A stretch of DNA of 64,000 bases from Salvelinus alpinus (taxonomy: Eukaryota > Chordata > Actinopteri > Salmoniformes > Salmonidae), in contig NC_092087.1 of the NCBI RefSeq assembly GCF_045679555.1, positions 22,344,925 to 22,408,924 of the forward strand, written 5' to 3'. Shown here piece after piece: positions 23,986 to 49,584 of this stretch (positions are counted from its first letter, which is position 1; the number at the start of each line of letters is the position of its first letter). The notes below the pieces were generated by a model. It had not been told where the DNA came from. It ran no database searches and saw only the letters and a program-made list of their open reading frames with translations. A program made the translations under genes and the position numbers.

Positions 23986-25232
23986 AAAGAGGCCTTTCTA
24001 CTGACTCTGAAAAATACAAAAGGAAAGATGCCCAGTCCCTGCTCATCTGCGTGAATGTGCCTTAGGCATGCTGCAAGGAGGCAGGAGGACTGCAGATGTG
24101 GCCAGGGCAAAAAATGGCAATGTCCATACTGTGAGACGCCTGGGACAGCGCAACAGGGAGACAGGACGGATAGCTGATCGTCCTCGCAGTGGCAGACCAT
24201 GTTTAACAACACCTGCACAGAATCGGTGTATCCGAACATCACACCTGCAGGATAGCTATAGGATGGCAACAACAACTGCCCGAGTTACACCAGGAATGCA
24301 CAATCCCTCCATCAGTGCTCAGACTGTCCGCGAGAGGCTGGACTAAGGGCTTGTAGGCCTGTTGTAAGGCAGGTCCTCACCAGACATCACCGGCAACAAC
24401 GTCGCCTATTGGCACAAACCCACCGTCGCTGGACCAGACAGGACTGGCAAAAAGTGCTAATCACTGACGAGTCACGGTTTTGTTTCACCAGGGGTGATGG
24501 TCGGATTCGCGTTTATCGTTGAATGAATGAGCATTATATCAATGCCTGTACTCTGGAGCGGGATCAATTTGGAGGTGGAGGGTCCATCATGGTCTGGGGC
24601 GGTGTGTCACAGCATCATCGGACTGAGCTTGTTGTCATTGCAGGCAATCTTAACGCTGTGAGTTACAGGGAAGACATCCTCCTACCTCATGTGGTACCCT
24701 TCCTGCAGGCTCATCCTGACATGACCCTCCAGCATGACAATGCCACCAGCCATACTGCTCGTTCTGTGCTTGATTTCCTGCAAGACAGGAATGTCAGTGT
24801 TCTGCCATGGCCAGTGAAGAACCCAGATCTCAATCTCATTGAGCACGTCTGGGACCTGTTGGATCGGGGGGGAGGGCTAGGGTCATTCCCCCCAGAAATG
24901 TCCAGCCACTTGCAGGTGCCTTGGTGGAAGAGTGGGGTAACATCTCACAGCAAGAACTGGCAAATCTGATGCAGTCCATGAGTAGGAGATGCACTGCAGT
25001 ACTTAATGCACCTGATGGCCACACCAGATACTGACTGTTACTTTTGATTTTGACTCCCCCTTTGTTCAGGGACACATTATTCCATGTCTGTTAGTCACAT
25101 GTCTGTGGAACTTGTTCAGTTTATGTCTCAGTTGTTGAATCTTGTTATGGTCATACAAATATTTACACATGTTAAGTTTGCTGAAAATAAACGCAGTTGA
25201 CAGTGAGAGGACGTTTCTTTTTTTGCTGAGTT
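23986..25232 (+). mobile_element. Dead Tc1 element, 5'-truncated
   Basis: The right end (GAGAGGACGTTTCTTTTTTT then GCTGAGT) is a Tc1 terminal repeat. The left terminal repeat is absent, and the element abuts the L2 tail at about 23986. The transposase is encoded on the + strand in two broken frames. Confidence 0.8.
24068..24969 (+). pseudogene. Tc1 transposase pseudogene
   Basis: 24068-24346 is the DNA-binding part (VRRLGQRNRETGRIADRPRSGRP, a paired-like HTH with an RPRSGRP linker). 24523-24969 is the catalytic part (GGGGSIMVWGGV, LQHDNATSHTA with the second catalytic Asp, NPDLNLIEHVWD with the Glu). An in-frame stop and a frame change around 24340-24522 separate them; the TDESRF block with the first Asp lies between at about 24462. 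A later frameshift distorts the C-terminus. Confidence 0.85.
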
Positions 25233-25239
25233 TACCTCT

Positions 25240-25663
25240 TGTCACGACTTCCGCCGAAGTCGGCCCCTCTCCTTGTTCGGGCGGCGTTCGGCGGTCGACG
25301 TCACCGGCTTTCTAGCCATCGCCGCTCCATTTTTTATTTATACATTTGTTTTGTCTTGCTCCCTGCACACCTGGTTTTCATTCCCCAATCACACCTCATG
25401 TATTTATTCCTCTGTTCCTCCTCATGTCTTTGTGTGAGATTGTTTTGTGTTACGTGTCTATGTTGACGCGCTTTACTGGTATGTGTTTATTCCGTGTTTT
25501 ATTTCACGAGGTATGTTCTTGTGTTTATACAATATTATTGTGAAAAAGCGCATTTGCACTTTTGCATTGGCTGGAGGTTTCTCCTGCCTAAATAAAGTGT
25601 GCGCCTGTTCACAACTCTCTGCTCTCCTGCCTGACTCCGCCCCCAGTACGCATCCCATTGACA
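25240..25663. mobile_element. Solo LTR with 5-bp target-site duplication
   Basis: Begins TGTCACGACTTCC, ends CCCATTGACA. CCTCT is duplicated immediately outside (25235-25239 and 25664-25668). AATAAA lies in CCTAAATAAAGTG at about 25592. At 424 bp with no internal region, it is the product of recombination between the two LTRs of a gypsy-type element. Confidence 0.85.
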
Positions 25664-25668
25664 CCTCT

Positions 25669-27496
25669 AAACAACATGAGAGTTCCAGATGGAATAGCAT
25701 CAAAGACTATGGAGAACTCTCTAGGTGTAACAGGAATATTGTAACGGGATAAAAATTCCCCATAATTGAGTAAAACTCCTTCTGCATAAAAAAGTTGACT
25801 CACCAACAGGGTATGATTATTGAACCAGTTCTTAAAAAATATAGACTTGTTTCTATACAAAATATCCTTATTGTTCCAAATGAAATAAAAATTATGTTTA
25901 CATATTAATGACCACGCTATGAATACTTGTCTATGAAAAGCAGATCATTTTGTAGGAATCCTTTCAACGTTATAGTTACAAAGTAACATAAAATTGAAGC
26001 CACCAAAACGGGAGAAGATTTAATGAGGGATGAAATTCCAAATTGAAGTTGGATTCTTTAAGAAATGTTTAGTCCAATTTATCTTAAAAGTATTATTCAA
26101 AGTAGGAAAATCTAAAAATTTGAGACCACCAAATTCATATGTGTTCATAACAGATTTCCTAATATAATGTGTATGATTTTTCCAGATGAAGTTGAAAAGC
26201 ATCTGGTCAACCGCTTTACCTATTTTGTTGTCAAGATAGGGACTGGGCTGCTTAAGTAAGTCTGGAGATACCTTCTGCTTTAGAAAGCAATACTCAACCT
26301 TTCAAGGATAACTCCCTCTGCAACCAATGGTTCAACTTCTTTTTGTTTTTTTCAATAATAGGTATGACATTTTATGAGCATCTTTCCTGATGATCCTTCG
26401 AAACAGTAATCCCAAGGTATGTTATTTTTTCCTTGACTGGAATATTGCATGTAGAGGGTATCACACAGTCTTTAACAACAAACAATTCACACTTATTAAG
26501 GTTTAGGCAAAGACCAGATGTTTTGGAAAGAATATGTATCACATTGACTGCTCTAGGAATTTGGTCAGCATCTTTCAAAAAGAGGGTGGTGTTATCTGCA
26601 AGCTGATTTATGAGAATATCTCTGTAAGCAATAGAGATCCATTTATATCGCTGGATTTAACAGAAATTGTAAGAAGCTGGTTTGCAAGCAGGAAGAGGTA
26701 AGGCAAAATTGGGCAAACTTGCCTAATTCCTCTTTTCAAATCAAATCTAGGAGAAGTGCCATGCTTTAATTTAATGGAACTGTTCCCATTCATATAAAGA
26801 GTTTTAATAGTACTACAAAATAATTGCCCAAAACCAAATTTCTCAAGGGAGAGAAATAGAAACTCATGTTCCACTGTATCGAAGGCTTTATAAAAGTCTA
26901 AAAAGACAATAAAACTATCTTCGAAGATTAGATCAGAATAGTCAATAACACCAGTCGGTTATTATTAGATATATGTCTATTCCTCAAGAAGCCAGATTGG
27001 GTTTCTTCTATAATTGAGTCCAATACTGCCTTCATTCTTTTTGCAAATATAGAGGCTAATATTTTGTAGTCGTTATTGAGCAGACAGATTTGGATGCCAA
27101 TTATTGAGGAGAAGCAAGTCTTTCTTGGGCTTAGGTATTAATGTAATCAGACCTTGAGTCAAACTGGGAGGGAGAGCATTATTTGCAATGCTTTCAGAAA
27201 AGACCTCCAACAGAAATGGGGCTAACTGTTGAGAAAAAGTTTTGTAAAACTCAGTAGATATACCATCAGTCCCAGGAGACGTATTATTTTTCAGGTGTTC
27301 AATAGAATAAATGATCTCTTCAACTATAATAGGGTCATTACACTGTTCCCTCTCAGCCTCCCCAATTGTTTTCACATCCCCCAGAGAGTCAAAGAAAAGA
27401 GTTGAGGAAACTTCACAATACTTAGAACTATATAAATTCCTGTAGAAGTTGCAACTAAAGTTAGAGATTCATTTGGGATCATCTGTGATGAGACCA
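25669..27496 (-). pseudogene. L1-clade ORF2, reverse transcriptase part
   Basis: Minus-strand frames in order: 27073-27375 (HLKNNTSPGTDGISTEFYKTF, LTQGLITLIPKPKKD), 26608-26874 (LKHGTSPRFDLKRGIRQVCP), 26372-26578 (SGLCLNLNKCELFVV, KITYLGITVS), 26020-26202 (MLFNFIWKNHTHYIRKSVM, GGLKFLDF) and 25609-25860 (FFKNWFNNHTLLVSQLF, EFSIVFDAIPSGT). These are successive blocks of an L1-type reverse transcriptase and its downstream region. The catalytic Tyr/Phe-Ala-Asp-Asp segment is not in any long frame. Frameshifts and stops are numerous. Confidence 0.85.
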
Positions 27497-27926
27497 TGTC
27501 ACGCCCTGGCCTTAGTTATCTTTGTTTTCTTTATTATTTTAGTTAGGTCAGGGTGTGACATGGGGGGTGTATGTGTTTTGTATTGTCTAGGGGTTTTGTA
27601 TGTTTATGGGGCAGTGTCTAATCTAGGTGTATGTATGTCTATGGTTGCCTAGATTGGTTCTCAATTAGAGACAGCTGTCTATCGTTGTCTCTGATTGGGA
27701 ACCATATTTAGGCAGCCATATTCATTGGGTAATTTGTGGGTTATTGTCTATGTCTATGTGTAGTGTTTGTGTCAGCACTATTTGTTTATAGCGTCACGTT
27801 CGTTCGTTTGTTGTTTTGTAGTTTTGTTTAAGTGTTCTTTATTATGTCGCTTAAATAAATATAAAATGTATTCCCTTCACGCTGCGCCTTGGTCCTCCTC
27901 TCCTTCCGCCGATGAAAGACGTGACA
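27497..27926 (+). repeat. 5' LTR of the non-autonomous element
   Basis: 430 bp, TG...CA ends. It contains TAAATAAATATAAAATG near its 3' part, a likely TATA/polyadenylation region. It is longer than the 3' LTR partly because extra TTGTTTTGTAGTTTTG-type sequence lies at about 27805-27840. Confidence 0.85.
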
Positions 27927-28008
27927 GAATAATCCACCCAACAAGGACCAAGCAGCGTGAAAGGGAGGAACAGCATTTGGTGGAAAAATGGACCCGGGAG
28001 AAGGATGA

Positions 28009-29514
28009 GTGGAAAACAACCTGGGAGGAAATAGAGAGTTGGTCGATCGATCCAGGGAGAGTGCCGGAGCCCGCCTGGGATTCAATGGAACAGTGCGAGG
28101 AGGGATACAGGAGAATGGAGGAACGGAGACGATATTAAGGTACGCGGCTAGCACGGAAGCCCGAGAGGCAGCCCCAAGATTTTTTTTGGGGGGGGGGAAC
28201 ACGAGGAGATTGGCTGAGTCAGGTAGGAGACCTAAGCCAACTCCTCGTGCTTACGGTGGGGAGCGTGTAACTGGTCAGGCACCGTGTTATGCAGAGATGC
28301 GCACGGTGTCTCCAGTGCGCTATTCTAGCCCGGTGCGCTCTATTCCAGCTCCTCGCATTGGCCGGGCTAGAATGGGCAACCAGCCAGGTAGGAGAGTGCC
28401 GGCTCAGCGCTCCTGGTCTCCAGTGTACCTCCTTGGACCAGGATATCCTGCGCCGGCTCTGCGTACTGTGAGTCTGCACAGCCCTGTGCGTCCTGTGCCA
28501 GCGCCCTGCATTTGCAGGGCAAGTAGAAACATCCAGCCAGGACGTGTTGTGTCAGCTCTACACTCCAGACCTCCAGTACGCCTCCACAGCCCAGTACGTC
28601 CTGTGCCTGCTCCCCACACTCGCACTGAGGTGTGTCTCCCCAGCCCAGTACCACCAGTGCCAACACCACGCACCAGGCTTCCTGTGCGTCTCCAGAGTCC
28701 AGTATGCCCTGTTCCTCCTCCCCGCACTAGCCTTGAGGTGCATGTCCTTAGCCCGGTACCACCAGTTCCGGCACCACGCACAAGGCCTACTGTGCGCCTC
28801 AGCAGGCCAGAGTCTGCCGTCTGCCCAGCGCCGCCTGCGCTGCCCGTCTGCCCAGCGCCGCCTGCGCTGTCCGTCTGCCCAGCGCCGCCTGCGCTGCCCG
28901 TCTGCCCAACGCCGTCTGAGCCGCCCGTCTGTCCTGAGCCGTCAGAGCCGCCCGTCTGTCCTGAGCCGCCCGTCAGTCAGGAGCCGCTAGAGCCGCCCGT
29001 CTGTCCTGAGCCGTCCGTCAGTCAGGAGCCGCTAGAGCCGTCCGTCAGTCAGGAGCCGCTAGAGCGGCCCGCCAGTCAGGAGCCGCCAGAGCCGCCCGCC
29101 AGTCAGGAGCCGCCAGAGCCGCCCGCCAGTCAGGAGCCGCCAGAGCCGCCGCCAGTCAGGAGCCGCCCGCCAGTCAGGAGCCGCCAGAGCCGCCCGCCAG
29201 TCAGGAGCCGCCAGAGCTGCCCGCCAGTCAGGAGCCGCCAGAGCCGCCCGCCCGTCAGGAGCCGCCAGAGCCGCCCGGCGCTGCCCCTCAGTCCAGCGCT
29301 GCCCCTCAGTCCGGAGCTGCCCCTCAGGCCGGAGCTGCCCCTCAGTCCGGAGCTGCCCCTCAGTCCGGAGCTGCCCCTCCGTCCAGTGGCGCCCTCTAGG
29401 ATGGTCTTCAGTCCAGGACTCGCTGTAAGGGTCCCCGCTCCAGAGGCGCCACCAAAGCGGGTATTGACTATGGTGGAGTGGGGTCCACGTCCCGCACCCG
29501 AGCCGCCGCCGTAA
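28009..29514 (+). CDS. Proline-rich Gag-like ORF of the non-autonomous LTR element
   Basis: A 501-codon frame. After about 90 non-repetitive residues it becomes a Pro/Arg/Val-rich block with HSPVRPVPAP / PSPVPPVPTP / TRPTVRL phrases. From about residue 270 come 9-residue repeats (PVCPAPPAL, PVCPEPSEP, PASQEPPEP) and 6-residue repeats (LPLSPE). The charged segment just upstream in another frame (QREREEQHLVEKWTREKDEW, about 27950-28135) may be the true N-terminus joined by a frameshift. I do not recognise an enzymatic domain. By position it stands where Gag would be. Function unknown. Confidence 0.6.
   Translation: MENNLGGNRELVDRSRESAGARLGFNGTVRGGIQENGGTETILRYAASTEAREAAPRFFLGGGNTRRLAESGRRPKPTPRAYGGERVTGQAPCYAEMRTVSPVRYSSPVRSIPAPRIGRARMGNQPGRRVPAQRSWSPVYLLGPGYPAPALRTVSLHSPVRPVPAPCICRASRNIQPGRVVSALHSRPPVRLHSPVRPVPAPHTRTEVCLPSPVPPVPTPRTRLPVRLQSPVCPVPPPRTSLEVHVLSPVPPVPAPRTRPTVRLSRPESAVCPAPPALPVCPAPPALSVCPAPPALPVCPTPSEPPVCPEPSEPPVCPEPPVSQEPLEPPVCPEPSVSQEPLEPSVSQEPLERPASQEPPEPPASQEPPEPPASQEPPEPPPVRSRPPVRSRQSRPPVRSRQSCPPVRSRQSRPPVRSRQSRPALPLSPALPLSPELPLRPELPLSPELPLSPELPLRPVAPSRMVFSPGLAVRVPAPEAPPKRVLTMVEWGPRPAPEPPP
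28811..29390 (+). repeat. Two-tier coding minisatellite (27 bp then 18 bp)
   Basis: Units of 27 bp (core CCGCCCGTCTGTCCTGAGCCG, and a later GCCAGTCAGGAGCCGCCAGA form) give way near 29285 to 18-bp units (CTGCCCCTCAGTCCGGAG). Homologous arrays occur at 58345 and 63064. Confidence 0.9.
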
Positions 29515-29588
29515 GAAGGCCCACCCGGACCCTCCCCTTCTGTGTCAGGTTTTGCGGCCGGAGTCCACACCTTGGGGGGGGGGGGTAC

Positions 29589-29990
29589 TGTCACGCCCTG
29601 GCCTTAGTTATCTTTGTTTTCTTTATTATTTTAGTTAGGTCAGGGTGTGACATGGGGGATGTATGTGTTTTGTATTGTCTAGGGGTTTTGTATGTTTATG
29701 GGGCAGTGTCTAATCTAGGTGTATGTATGTCTATGGTTGCCTAGATTGGTTCTCAATTAGAGACAGCTGTCTATCGTTGTCTCTGATTGGGAACCATATT
29801 TAGGCAGCCATATTCATTGGGTAGTTCGTGGGTTATTGTCTATGTCTAGTGTTTGTGTCAGCACTATTTGTTTATAGCGTCACGTTCGTTCGTTATTATT
29901 CTTTATTACGTCGCTTAAATAAATATAAAATGTATTCACTTCACGCTGCGCCTTGGTCCTCCTCTCTTACACCATCTAACAATCGTGACA
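29589..29990 (+). repeat. 3' LTR of the non-autonomous element
   Basis: 402 bp, nearly identical to the 5' LTR apart from short deletions. It ends ATCGTGACA before the duplicated GACCA. Confidence 0.88.
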
Positions 29991-31330
29991 GACCATTAGT
30001 ATTTAATTGTTGAATTTTATTATTTTTGGAGCTGTATTTTTCTAACCTGAAAAAATAAGATGAATTTTGTTCAGCCTCCTCTAGCCACTTCTTCCTAGAT
30101 CTGACAAAGGCTCCCTCTGCTTTCAGTTTATACATATCATCCAAGTTGTAGCTCAAACAGAACAGATTTGTTCTCCTCTGAGAGACTTTCAACAGACTTT
30201 TGAAGAAGAGAGGTGATCTTTGTAATTACACTTTCTTCTACAGCTCTCCTCGTCTTGGCAAGAATACTCCCATATTTTGTTAAATATTTTCCAACCTCAT
30301 ATTTAAAAAGCTCCCAGTTATTACTGTATGAATTGTCATTTATAGCTTTGTTCCAGATGTGTGTAATTAAATTGTTTATCTCCATCTTGACTAACTAATC
30401 TTTTAATATAGAGCTATTAAGCTTCCAGTAGGATGCTCTGCCAAGGCCATTATCAGAGATAAAAAGTTTAATGTCAATATAAATAGCTCTATGATCAGTA
30501 AGGGGAGTGGCAAGGATGTTAACAGAAATACACTGTTAATAAAAACATGTAGACACCAGCCAAAAATATATGCATGATTGTCTGGAGCGTGCCTTATTAC
30601 TCCAAGTGAAAGACTTTGTCATTAGGAAACTTTACTCTCCAAATATCTATAATACCAAGCCTTTCCATAAACTGCCTCAAACTTGTATTCATAGAAGTGG
30701 ACTGTCCCGGAGGCCATCTACGCTTTTCCAGAGATTCAAGTAACTGATTATTTTCAAGTTTGGAATTGTACCCATAAATGTTAGTAATAATAATAATGAT
30801 GTTGTTACAGTTGATAAAAAGACAAAGTAAGTGACCAAAAGGGTCACAGTCGGAGTGCAAAATACTTCCATTGAAATTATTCTTTAGAGTGATAACTGCA
30901 GCAGAGTGTTCAGAACCATGAGAGAGCCTATACATAATTTCCCCACTGAGATCTCCAGAAGATGACGTTGGTAGAAACTGAATGAGACTCTTGAAAAAAG
31001 CATTGAGTGAAACTATAGACAACGACAAAGTGGAATATAGAACAGAAAGTATTACGAGCTAAACAACAATCGCAAATCGAGTAAGAATGAAAAGAAACCA
31101 GTGTTGCACACCATATAGATATAAATGATTGAGTGAGAATAGTTTAGCATAACAAATATTTCTCCCAGAACAAGAAACAACAACGAGCTTGCTCACTGCC
31201 TATACTGCAGGTAAAAATATCAGAAGTGAGAGAACAAATAAAATAATAAATATCCATTACTCCAGTAGTCCTGTGCAATTAAAACGAAAGTTAAATCACC
31301 TTAGAGCCGGGAGTGGGATCTGCTCACATC
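29991..31330 (-). pseudogene. L1-clade ORF2, endonuclease and linker part
   Basis: Minus-strand frames 30597-31028 (SLSIVSLNAFFKSL, an endonuclease start-like block, and NIYGYNSKLENN), 30137-30385 (ELFKYEVGKYLTKYGS) and 29941-30192 (GAFVRSRKKWLEEAEQNSSYFFRLEKY, then QLNTNG) follow L1 ORF2 order: endonuclease, then the linker before RT. Stops and frameshifts break it. It continues into 27496 across the LTR insertion. Confidence 0.8.
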
Positions 31331-31341
31331 AGAGGTAGCTA

Positions 31342-32941
31342 CAGTGGGGCAAAAAAGTATATAGTCAGCCACCAATTGTGCAAGTTCTCCCACTTAAAAA
31401 GACGAGAGAGGCCTGTAATTTTCATCATAGGTACACTTCAACTATGACAGACAAAATGAGAAAAAAAATCCAGAAAATCACATTGTAGGATTTTTAATGA
31501 ATTTATTTGCAAATTATGGTGGAAAAAAAGTATTTGGTCAATAACAAAAGTTTATCTCAATACTTTGTTATATACCCTTTGTTGGCAATGACAGAGGTCA
31601 AACGTTTTCTGTAAGTCTTCACAAGGTTTTCACACACTGTTGCTGGTATTTTGGCCCATTCCTCCATGCAGATCTCTTCTAGAGCAGTGATGTTTTGGGG
31701 CTGTTGCTGGGCAACACGGACTTTCAACTCCCTCCAAAGATTTTCTATGGGGTTGAGATCTGGAGACTGGCTAGGCCACTCCAGGACCTTGAAATGCTTC
31801 TTACGAAGCCACTCCTTCGTTGCCCGGGCGGTGTGTTTGGGATCATTGTCATGCTGAAAGACCCAGCCACGTTTCATCTTCAATGCCCTTGCTGATGGAA
31901 GGAGGTTTTCACTCAAAATCTCACGATACATGGCCCCATTCATTCTTTCCTTTACACGGATCAGCCGTCCTGGTCCCTTTGCAGAAAAACAGCCCCAAAG
32001 CATGATGTTTCCACCCCCATGCTTCACAGTAGGTATGGTGTTCTTTGGATGCAACTCAGCATTCTTTGTCCTCCAAACACGACGAGTTGAGTTTTTACCA
32101 AAAAGTTCTATTTTGGTTTCATCTGACCATATGACATTCTCCCAATCTTCTTCTGGATCATCCAAATGCTCTCTAGCAAACTTCAGACGGGCCTGGACAT
32201 GTACTGGCTTAAGCAGGGGGACACGTCTGGCACTGCAGGATTTGAGTCCCTGGCGGCGTAGTGTGTTACTGATGGTAGGCTTTGTTACTTTGGTCCCAGC
32301 TCTCTGCAGGTCATTCACTAGGTCCCCCCGTGTGGTTCTGGGATTTTTGCTCACCGTTCTTGTGATCATTTTGACCCCACGGGGTGAGATCTTGCGTGGA
32401 GCCCCAGATCGAGGGAGATTATCACTGGTCTTGTATGTCTTCCATTTCCTAATAATTGCTCCCACAGTTGATTTCTTTAAACCAAGCTGCTTACCTATTG
32501 CAGATTCAGTCTTCCCAGCCTGGTGCAGGTCTACAATTTTGTTTCTGGTGTCCTTTGACAGCTCTTTGGTCTTGGCCATAGTGGAGTTTGGAGTGTCTGT
32601 TTGAGGTTGTGGACAGGTGTCTTTTATACTGATAACAAGTTCAAACAGGTGCCATTAATACAGGTAACGAGTGGAGGACAGAGAGCCTCTTAAAGAAGAA
32701 GTTACAGGTCTGTGAGAGCCAGAAATCTTGCTTGTTTGTAGGTGACCAAATACTTATTTTCCACCATAATTTGCAAATAAATTCATTAAAAATCCTAAAA
32801 TGTGATTTTCTGGATTTTTTTTCTCATTTTGTCTGTCATAGTTGAAGTGTACCTATGATGAAAATTACAGGCCTCTCTCATCTTTTTCAGTGGGAGAACT
32901 TGCACAATTGGTGGCTGACTAAATACTTTTTTGCCCCACTA
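31342..32941 (-). mobile_element. Complete Tc1 element with intact transposase gene
   Basis: 1600 bp. Terminal repeats begin CAGTGGGGCAAAAAAG (31342) and end TTTTTTGCCCCACT at 32940 (last base G changed to A). TA flanks both sides. The ends match each other over about 200 bp with few differences. It lies between ORF1 and ORF2 of the L1 LINE. Confidence 0.95.
31557..32579 (-). CDS. Tc1 transposase, intact (340 residues, DD34E)
   Basis: Full family length, from [10 protein letters not shown] to a stop just inside the terminal repeat. Residues about 1-110 form the paired-like DNA-binding domain (two HTH segments, with a linker [13 protein letters not shown]). The catalytic set is Asp153 ([11 protein letters not shown]), Asp244 ([11 protein letters not shown]) and Glu279 (NPIENLW), spaced DD34E. 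The glycine box [14 protein letters not shown] is present. It cuts and pastes the element into TA sites. No frameshift or missing motif is visible, so it may encode active enzyme. Confidence 0.95.
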   Translation of the reverse strand: MAKTKELSKDTRNKIVDLHQAGKTESAIGKQLGLKKSTVGAIIRKWKTYKTSDNLPRSGAPRKISPRGVKMITRTVSKNPRTTRGDLVNDLQRAGTKVTKPTISNTLRRQGLKSCSARRVPLLKPVHVQARLKFAREHLDDPEEDWENVIWSDETKIELFGKNSTRRVWRTKNAELHPKNTIPTVKHGGGNIMLWGCFSAKGPGRLIRVKERMNGAMYREILSENLLPSARALKMKRGWVFQHDNDPKHTARATKEWLRKKHFKVLEWPSQSPDLNPIENLWRELKVRVAQQQPQNITALEEICMEEWAKIPATVCENLVKTYRKRLTSVIANKGYITKY

Positions 32942-32984
32942 TATCTAGGTAGCCTATGTTGACCACCAGGCACAGTCTATGACT

Positions 32985-33835
32985 GTCCTCAAGGAGGAAG
33001 GTTGATTTCGGATCCGTTGATGAAAGCGTGCCCTCCGATTAAGTAAGCCGTTTTCCCATCTTTTCCCACAGCTGGCCACAGTTTCTCTCTCCTTTCTCTG
33101 TCTGCTTTCAAGAGGTCTTCAGCAAACCGCAGGTTGTTGTCGCGTAGGAAGGTATATTTCTTGGCTGCTTTCCAAGTGACATCCTTGTAGAACCGTGATG
33201 TGAACTGGAGAATGAAACCTCTGGGCTTGGAGTCACCCTACCTTCTCGTGCCGAGGCGATGTACAGTGCCGACAACATCTGTTAGCTTAGCCTTCTCCTC
33301 AGGTAGGATAGCTCGGCAGACTTTGATGGTCTCTTGCCGCACGTTCTCCCCATCTGCCTTGGGAACTCCATACAGTCTCAGATTCCACTGTCTGGAGTAG
33401 CTTTCGAGTTCCGCGATTCTTCTTTGACACAAGACCATCTTTCCCTCCTCCTTTTCAACACGCTTTTCGATGTGGGCGACCTTCTTCTTAACATCCTTGA
33501 TTTCCATGCATGCAAAGTCAACAGTTTTTGTTAAGCTTTCTATTTTTGTTGCGTTGTCGCCGAGCATTTTCTCTATGGCATCGGACCTTGCAGTGATGAG
33601 CCTGGAAAGAGTAGCAATAACATCATTATTGGCAGCGGCATCTGGAGCTTGAGGTTTGCTTGGGGTTATAGGCAAAGAAGGAAAATCCTCGTCTGACACG
33701 GTAAGTGTCATAGAGTCTGTCATGCCAGTATAGTTGTGGCAGTTGTCAATCAAAGCATTTGCCTCCTGTGTAACAACATTGGATGATGCCTGAGCATCCT
33801 CTGCATAAACAACCTCTGCATAATCAAACAAGTTG
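32985..33835 (-). pseudogene. L1-clade ORF1 (RNA-binding protein), frameshifted
   Basis: The minus-strand frame 33238-33831 has a heptad-rich coiled coil (about DNATKIESLTKTVDFACMEI to KKVAHIEKRVEKEEGK). It is followed by the RRM-like ELESYSRQWNLRLYGVP segment and ends at HRLGTRR. The continuation PRGFILQFTSRFYKDVTWK and LRDNNLRFAEDLL lies in another frame at 33230-33100. Coiled coil, RRM and C-terminal domain are the L1 ORF1 layout (Transposase_22 family). A frameshift at about 33238 breaks it. Confidence 0.85.
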
Positions 33836-48472
<14,637 letters not shown>

Positions 48473-49584
48473 GATGGCCCAGATGACCCCCCCCCCTCCC
48501 TACTCGTTGTCCTTTTTGAACAGGAAGACTTCATCCTCATCCTGGCTTCACCCCATCTACGAGTTGACCCACAACCAGCCAGCAACATAAGCAAAATGGC
48601 AGCAGAAACCCTAGATGAAAATCAACAAGAGAGAGAGTTCTGTAGGCAAGACAATTTTTTTTGTAGAGCAACACAAATTAAAAAAAGCACATTATAGCTT
48701 TTACTTCATTAGTCTTTTTTGTTTATTTTCTTTGCTTTCCCCCTAGCTACTTTTATTATACATATTTTTGGCTAGTTTCAGTAGTTGTAGAGAAACATTT
48801 GCAGCATCGCAAGCTGTGAGCCGGCCTGAGCTTAATGTTACTTTTATTTTTGCATATTTGGGGGGTGTAGAGAGAGAGACTACATGAGATGATGTACAGT
48901 TTGAGCATGTGCTGAACAGGAGGCAGTTTTGGTTTAGATGGGAGGAACCATCAAAATGGAAAAACAAAGCACTTGTCCTCAAAAGGGGAAATGTTTTCCC
49001 TCAAGCAGAAATGTTCTTCAATTAAGAAACCAATATATACAAACATCATACTGGACTCCAGTCTCCTGGTAATCTCATCACTGTGCTTTTGCCCCGAGAT
49101 GAGGACTGATGGCTCTGAAGTGGAGAAAGGATTTAATGACAAAGGAAGACATTTGTAGAGGAACAGAGACTTTGCTAAGACTGAGACTTGCAGCATACAC
49201 ACAACAAATATTGCAAAATCTTCCCAAAAATTTTGTAAGCGATGATGCAGATCTTTGCGTAGTTTATTTTTCTATTTTTTTAAGCTTTTCCCTGTGTCTA
49301 TCACCATGCATTTTAAAAATGTAAACTACTTTTATTTGTTTTGTTTATTATTGTTCATCCCCATAGTTCAAGTGTTTGTGGGAAGAGGGGTGGCAGTGCT
49401 GAGGTAGGCACTATATTTTAAAATATTTGTTTTGATCAGTTGTATGTTCTTGTTGTGTCAGAGTGTATGGAAAAATTAAGGCTTTTGTATTTGTGCTGAC
49501 TAGGACCGCAAATGTAATAGGACTGAAGGGTATTTGAAACAGACCTGTGGAGAGGAGTGCATTTTGTTTACTATGTTTGACACA

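Larger units (their letters stand above)
27497..29990 (+). mobile_element. Non-autonomous LTR retroelement with only a proline-rich ORF
   Basis: Two LTRs (27497-27926 and 29589-29990) begin TGTCACGCCCTGG and end GTGACA. GACCA is duplicated on both sides (27492-27496 and 29991-29995). A G-run of about 14 at 29574-29585 serves as polypurine tract. The 1662-bp interior has no protease, RT or integrase, only a proline-rich open frame. It resembles TRIM/LARD-type elements mobilised in trans, presumably by a gypsy relative. It is inserted in the L1 ORF2. Confidence 0.88.
25669..33835 (-). mobile_element. L1-clade LINE, minus strand, split by two later insertions
   Basis: Reading on the minus strand: ORF1 (33835-32985), a spacer with a Tc1 inserted (31342-32941), the ORF2 endonuclease (about 31300-29991), an LTR element (27497-29990), then the reverse transcriptase (27496-25669). 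Coding sequence on the two sides of the LTR element joins without loss at the duplicated GACCA, proving that the LTR element is younger. The 3' end of the LINE is cut off at the solo LTR target. Confidence 0.85.

Noticed and set aside
28811..29390. Regular direct repeats resembling a CRISPR array
   Set aside because: Units are head-to-tail without unique spacers, codon-periodic, in a vertebrate genome.
31930..32604. 224-codon + strand open frame
   Set aside because: Antisense of the intact Tc1 transposase; the same effect explains 55873-56508 and 60592-61227.
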